64,000 nt of DNA from Anastatus disparis (taxonomy: Eukaryota; Arthropoda; Insecta; Hymenoptera; Eupelmidae), in contig JAFFSR010000220.1 in assembly GCA_017163975.1 (NCBI GenBank), positions 13,410,001 to 13,474,000 of the forward strand, written 5' to 3'. Both the position numbers and the translations under genes were made by a program. Below, piece by piece: positions 57,732-64,000 of the stretch (the stretch's first letter is position 1; each line of letters begins with the position of its first letter). The notes beneath the pieces were generated by a model. That model did no database searches, had not been told where the DNA came from, and saw nothing but the letters and a program-made list of their open reading frames with translations.

Positions 57732-60700
57732 TTTAAAATATTTTTTTATGATTTTTTTACGATGATTTTGATAAGGCTGACTAATGTTGTTTCAGGTAAA
57801 ATTACAAAACACTTTAAAAAGTAATTATTGACATTTAAAATATTAATTTTGTAATAAATTTTATAGTAATTTTTGCTGATAAATATCTGAAGTTATTGTA
57901 CATATAATATTTTTATATATACAATAAATATAACTGTAAGATTATTTTAAGTTAAGTTAATATTGTTAAGTTAAATACGTTTCATTCAAAATAAATTTTA
58001 AAATTTTTTGCTAATTGGACAAGAATTTTATAATAATATTGATTTGTGTGAATTTATTTTCTAAATTATTGTAAATGTGAAAATAAATTATGTTGTACAT
58101 ACTTTAATAAAACAATTTTGAATATTGTAATACTTGATTATAATTCATTAATGAAATTAAAATCCTACATTACATTTTTGTTGAGAATAAAAATTGAAAT
58201 GGATGTTTCAAATAAAACTTATTAAATTTCAAAACCATAAACACTCTAAAAATAATAATAAATCAAGTTAAAATTAATGATTTTAATTACAATCATTACA
58301 CTACATATTAATAATTCTCTTATTATTTATTAGTCTTAGAAAATAATTAAAAAAATCATATAATAATCAATAAATTTTAATTTTGAACAAAAAAAAGTAA
58401 ATAAAATAAAAAAGTAAAATTTCAGGTCTTGTTTATAATATTAATTCTATCATTTATTCTTTTCATTCATGGTCATGCTAATTACAACGCTGTTTATAAT
58501 TACATTAGGATTTATGGCTCTTGAAAATGAAGTCTTTTATACAAAAAGATTAGACACTGGAAGGTCACGTCGGAAGAAAAATGAAAACACTGCATTCTCA
58601 CATTTAACATATTGTATATTATAACACCAGTGTATATTGTGTCACAGTTGGGATAGAGAATATTACATTGGTGCATAATAAAATTCTATACATTTTTTTT
58701 CTCCACTCTATCTAAATGTAAATTATAAATCGCTTCTTATCCATCACCTTACTTCTTTCTAAACCAAAGCGTTTACAACAGTATCATTTCTTTTATCTTT
58801 ATAAAAAAAAAACAATGTAGAAACACTCAATTAAGTGGTTTCGCAAAATTAAAAGAAAATATGTTTCATGATAACAGCCAAGAACAGAGCAAATGCTAAA
58901 ATACGCTTTGATTCAGAAGGAATGCTATAAATCATTTGGATTTGACTTTGCTCGCCTCTTATATTTCATACTTTTTTTTCTTTATTCTTTCAAAACAAGC
59001 AGAAAATTAAAATTATTTAAAGCATAAACAAACTCTTAATATTAGATTTTTTAACGTATGATAATATTTAATAATAATCATATAAACATTATCTCTATTA
59101 TATTCTTGTTACATCTTTTTTATCTTATATTAAATCGTTAGCTCATCAAAAGTGTAACACCAAACAAACTTTACTATGGAGGTAATTTCATAAATTGATG
59201 ATTATTTCATCTTTTCTGCTATGTTTAATTCTTTTTGTTTTTATTTAAGTTTTGGTTGCACCGTAGAAAGTGGAGAGTTATGTATTTTAAGTCTGTTGTC
59301 ACTTTTCCATGAATGCTCGCCTTTTTTTTTTGTATTCTATATACACATAATGTATATAAACCTATGCTCTATGTTTATTATAGATATATATTTTTATTTG
59401 TTTTTTTATCACTTAATTTGTTTTCATATCTATATCAGTGTGGGCCTTGTTCTCTATAACAAGAGAATTACAATAGAAGTTAATATGGCGTTCATCGAAT
59501 AATTTTTTTTTATTTAAGATAGGTACGCTGCCATTTATTTTGTAGCAATAATCGCTTCGTAGAACATATATCTTGATACATTTTATTTCGCTACAATTTA
59601 TTTCCGCAATAGTCTTTGTTTTACATTCAGATAATAGATTTGATCATAAAATTTTTCAGATTCATTTTTATTCGCTAAAAAATTCAGCATTTTATAAATT
59701 TAAGTTTCAATTTAAAAACAATATTTACAATATTAAGACTGAAAAATATCTATTAATAAAAGCAATATACATTATAGTCTTTGATAGAATAAAACTTGTG
59801 TATGATAAATTAAAACGTAACTTTAAAAATACTGAAATTTCATTGATGAAAAATGAGTAAAACAAATTTCTTCATCAAAATTACCATCTGTTTACCTGTT
59901 TTCTCTCTTTATAATAATGATACCTTGTTTTAATGTACTTAATAATATTTACCGTAATCGTAATATATTATAAGAATCTAGACTTCTAGGGAAGGAAAAA
60001 AGGGAGAAATAGTTTGAAGGATGCATTTTTCAAACATTGTTATTGTGACAAAATCATTTGCTTAACTCACGTATGCTTATCTTTCATTTTTAATTATTAA
60101 TATACAATATATAGCTATTTATTTTAAGTTGTACGCTTGACATCGGGATGTTTTCATTTTTTCTTTTTTTATTTTTTAATGTAGAGCATATAGTTTTCAT
60201 TCTGTTTTTACAATCTCGGTGTCGAGCGTTTTGCGCATGTTTTATTTCTCTTATTATACTGCCCTTAAAAGCTACATATGAAATACATGGCCTTATAATT
60301 GTTCCTATAATTATAGTGCTGATTTTGTGACTTCGCATCAAATCGAGAAAAAAAGTCATCCGAAAACGTCCAGATATATTTTTAAAAAAGAAAATAAATT
60401 ATTTTTAAAAAAATATTACTACATCTTCATAACATTATATAAATTTTTTTTTTAATTTATACGCACGTTTTCATACAAAAATATCAAAGATAGTTTTTAA
60501 AAAATTTTTAATTTACATAGAATATTAAAATGTTCACGCTCAGGCCTTCTTTTAGTTTTTATAATCCGATTATGTTGATGAAAAAAAAGTTTTAAAAATT
60601 CGTATTTTAAAAAAATTTTTAATTTATAAATTTTACTAGATATTGTAATCAATTTTCTTGACAAAATATCTAAAAAAAAAAATCAAATTTCATATATTTA

Positions 60701-61574
60701 GAACATTTAAGAATGACTTCCACGACTCGACACGTAATAAAAATTAGAAAAAAATCGACTTTGCATGGTACTTAGCTGCAAATTTTAAGAGACAAGTTGA
60801 ACACTAAATAAGTATTTTTTATGACAATTTTAAATGTCTTATAGACTAATCAAATATAGCTTTTATACAGTTGTATTGCACTTGGAAGATAACCGCTAAA
60901 AGCTAAATAAACGTTAAAAAAATAATGAAGCTTGTCTCATTAAAATAAAATGTTTCTTAAACATTATATTCCTAAATGTAATATGTATCTACATATAATC
61001 TTATCTTTTTTTTTCTCTTTGAGATAGTATAAAATGGGATAAACAAAAAAATATTCTTAAACATTTTCATTCTTTCCTTAGCATATATCTTTACATGTAC
61101 TCCACATAGTACTTTTAATTTATGTCTTTCGTTTGTTTCATGTTTTTTTTTATCTTTTACAAAGTTAAAATTTATTCGCGAAATATAAAGTATTTATCGC
61201 GAATTTAATTTGTTGTCTTTTATTAGTCGACATGTCTTCAAAATTTCCTTTTTCTTTTCCTATTTCACTTATCTTTCGATAATTAATAGCGACACAAGTA
61301 CTAGCTGATAAGCCAAGGCTTCATTTTTATATTTTTTTTTTCATTCGTAGTACACATGGACCCTTTTATACTTACTTAAATCTATCACTGGTACATAAAT
61401 GAAATTTTAAAAATTTCAATCAAGTTTCTTTTTTATAATGTAATAAATTTTACAAAAGCAATGTCTAATTTTTTTAATGACTTAACATTATAATCATTAA
61501 TAATTTTTCTTACTTTGGTTCTAAACAAAAAGTTACTAAGTATACAATTTTATAAGATTTTATACTATTTGCAA
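57732..61574. other. Ligase 3' region and gene-free spacer
   Basis: After the ligase stop, polyadenylation-type words appear from about 57,920 (ACAATAAATA). The rest is AT-rich with no convincing exon on either strand. Short open frames at 59,221-59,860 and 60,090-60,359 are hydrophobic or low-complexity and have no gene-like features. Confidence 0.5.
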
Positions 61575-61733
61575 ATGAGGTCTTCAGTGATTCTTTCGGT
61601 CAATGGTCCGAGTTCGAATCCCGATTTTGCCCAATTGACACACGCAAAATCTTACGTTACAAGTATTTATTGTTTACAATTATGCTGAAAACCTCCGTCG
61701 CTAATTAGCATCGCAATGATAAATACAAGTTAA
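61575..61733 (+). mobile_element. tRNA-derived SINE, copy 9
   Basis: GAGGTCTTCAGTGATTCTTT (A box region, diverged) and GAGTTCGAATCCCGATTTTG (B box) are present, but the stretch between them, including the anticodon arm, is shortened. The body and tail follow (ACCTCCGTCGCTAATTAGCA then TCGCAATGATAAATAC); the final stem is lost. Confidence 0.88.
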
Positions 61734-61739
61734 AAAAAC

Positions 61740-62437
61740 TACTTGCAAATTCATACAATTAATATTGAAAGATAAGATTTTAGTAAAAAATATCTACTTA
61801 TATAAAATAAAAAAGTTGATAATTTTGTTACTTTCAACAGTGATCTTCAAGAATCTAATCGTAATTTTCTTGTGCGAGACTCATCAATTACAGTAATATT
61901 TTAATTTTTTTATTATTTCATTATAAACATGTTTAATGTTGACTTGAGAATGTTTGCTTTTTCAGCAACATTAAAGGCCCTTTAAGTAATGTTGAAGCAT
62001 CTATAAAAACATTAAATTTTATTTAAATATCAATACTTTTATTAATTGTAATTTTAAATTCATTTATTCAAAATATTTTTTTTATTTTTTTTTCACATTA
62101 TTTTATTAAAAATGCATTTAATTGTAAAGCTAATTTAGTAAATAACTACTTAAAAACTTTTAATTTTAATTTTTATTAAGAGCTCTATAAAGCGATACAA
62201 TAATATAAAAAAAAATAGAACACCTTAAGTAATATATAAAAGCGAGAAACACGCATTCGACATACAATTAAAGCTATCAATTTTCTAATGAATTAAAAAC
62301 GATCAATTATTACTACTCAAATTATTTTTTCAAATCTGTCCAGCTTAACTTTGAAGAGCTTCGAATTGCTAATAAAACTTTTAATTTAAAAAGGTCCTAT
62401 GAATTACTTTTTTTATAATTCAAAAAGAAACAAATCG
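61740..62437. other. AT-rich spacer, nothing recognised
   Basis: No open frame, tRNA box or inverted repeat beyond short A/T runs. Confidence 0.6.
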
Positions 62438-62931
62438 GGGGTATGTTTCGAAATTGCTGACAGTACTGGCCAGTAACCCAAGTGGCAACCGCGCAATAAA
62501 TTTTAGCGGTTTATTTAAATCAACGAATTTAATTAAAATATTTAATTCATAAAATTTAATTGCATAATCATATATTATGATTGATTATACTATTTATTAT
62601 ATTTTATTATATTATATTTTCACAAATTTTCTTTAATTCGATCATCAACTCAGTAATCAGCCGATTTTTATTTGCATATGCTCTACTGATGTAACTCAAC
62701 AGCTAACAGCTCGCTATAAATTAAACTCTAAAATAAAAATGAAAATATAATAAAGTAAAATAATAGTAATTAATAATCTAACGAAACAATATTTTTTTAA
62801 TAATTTTACTATAATAATATAATAAAATTTTATGAATTCAATTTGTTGATTCAAATGAACCGCTAAAATTTATTGCGCGGTTGCCACTTGTGTTACTGGC
62901 CAGTACTGTCAGCAATTTCGGAACACACCCC
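62438..62931. mobile_element. MITE with about 85-base terminal inverted repeats
   Basis: The left end GGGGTATGTTTCGAAATTGC and the right end (reverse complement) GGGGTGTGTTCCGAAATTGC continue as matching inverted arms, with about six differences over some 85 bases. They include GACAGTACTGGCCAGTAAC and CAACCGCGCAATAAATTTTA. The 494-base element has an AT-rich interior without coding content. A possible GAAAC flanks both sides at a small distance, but the target duplication is not clear, so the superfamily is undecided. Confidence 0.85.
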
Positions 62932-62939
62932 GGAAACTA

Positions 62940-64000
62940 AACAAGACAACAAATTTTTATTTTATTTATCTTGTTGAAATTTGTATTTTTCTATTTTTGT
63001 AACTTTGTTTAGGACTCCATCGAGCTCAATAAAATTGCATAAAAAATTGTATGTGCTCTTTGGATTAAATGATAAAAATTTTAAATGTTATAAAAATCTT
63101 CAAGCTGTGCTAAGAATACCCTAAAATATGTATTATACATTTTTATTTGAAAATACATAAATTCAAATATAGAAAAATTAATTTTTATATTTCTTAGTAT
63201 GTGTTTATAAATCACAGATTAATCACCTAAAGTAAAAGGCTATTTTTCATCAAACTCAGTAGAGCCCTTCACCAAAGATAAAAGACATAAATATTATAAA
63301 AAGACATTTAATTCTGACAATATAAAAATAAAATATATTCATGAATTAATGTTGAAAGTTTTTTGATCTTCTATTACATTTTATAATTTATTATTTAACA
63401 AAATTATTCTATAATAAAATATTAGTTTCATTTAATGGTTCATCTTTATATACTATGTCTTTTTTCTTTGTTTTATTCAGTCACATACTGAAACCTAAAG
63501 AAACTTGATTCTTATTTTTATCAAGATATTTTCATTTTTTAATTCATCTACTAGTGGAAAAGTTTTTTTTCGTCTTTCGAAAAATCATCAAAAAATAAAA
63601 AAAATATGTAATTAAAATAATTTTTTTTGTAATCTTCATGATTATTTATAGTCTTTGATATATTTTTAATAAAATATAAATAAACTTATAAAAAAAAGTT
63701 AACGCTTTAATATACATGTAACAATGAATATAAAGTGATATTTGTAATTTGATGAGAAAATATGAAAAAATTAAATAAGGGTTAATATACTAAATAATGT
63801 CCTTAATACATTGTCATTTAAACAACAATGTACTGTTAAGTTTTCAAGTGAATTCCATTTACTAAGTACATTACCCTATTTTAATGAAATAAAGCAATTT
63901 CATTAATTTTATTCAAAGTACTCATAAAACATATTATGAAAATATGGTCATACTAAAATAATAGTTATTTTAAAAAATAGTAACATAAAAATTTATTTTC
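62940..64000. other. AT-rich sequence to the window end, nothing recognised
   Basis: No gene, SINE or inverted-repeat element was seen in this last kilobase. Confidence 0.6.

Noticed and set aside
59221..59860. Two hydrophobic or low-complexity frames as small genes
   Set aside because: They have AT-driven composition (Phe, Ile, Tyr, Asn, Lys), no splice or promoter context, and no motif.

Overview
This window is nuclear DNA of an insect, most likely a hymenopteran parasitoid wasp. It is very AT-rich (about 70-75% by eye), has intron-rich eukaryotic genes with GT/AG splice sites, and carries many short interspersed repeats. The wasp inference rests mainly on an ankyrin-repeat gene with a C-terminal PRANC-like domain; that combination is known from parasitoid wasps, poxviruses and Wolbachia. 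The exact species cannot be told from the sequence.

Layout. Positions 1-4,300 are a transposon-rich graveyard. It holds a broken Ulp1-type cysteine protease gene, a fragment of non-LTR reverse transcriptase, a GC-rich island with a near-perfect palindrome and a tRNA-like head, a TTAA-flanked MITE, and repeated fragments of a decayed multi-membrane-segment gene. From about 4,300 to 12,900 there is AT-rich intergenic sequence with one SINE copy. From about 13,000 to 29,700 lies a gene for a small four-transmembrane (MARVEL/Snakeskin-like) protein. It appears to have a distant non-coding first exon, a 10-kb first intron and three coding exons. A possible last exon of an unrelated minus-strand gene lies at 29,822-29,880.

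The ANK-PRANC gene (31,455-33,539, minus) has an intron-free coding exon and two likely 5' untranslated exons reaching to about 36,450. Head-to-head with it is Smurf, a HECT E3 ubiquitin ligase (lack in Drosophila), with 12 coding exons from 37,846 to 47,846. All of its splice joins could be read, giving 913 residues. A 6-kb gene-poor stretch follows. Then comes DNA ligase I (54,117-57,731, two exons, 1,151 residues), with two E2F-type sites just upstream. The last 6 kb hold no recognisable gene, but do hold one SINE copy and a MITE with long terminal inverted repeats.

A tRNA-derived SINE family runs through the whole window (nine copies seen, four of them inside Smurf introns). The three clear housekeeping or developmental genes (junction-type membrane protein, BMP-signal ubiquitin ligase, replication ligase) are not a functional cluster. 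The most unusual gene is the ANK-PRANC gene, a family thought to have moved between viruses, bacterial symbionts and wasps. I found no CRISPR array, no functional tRNA or rRNA gene, and no evidence for a wholly new multi-gene system.
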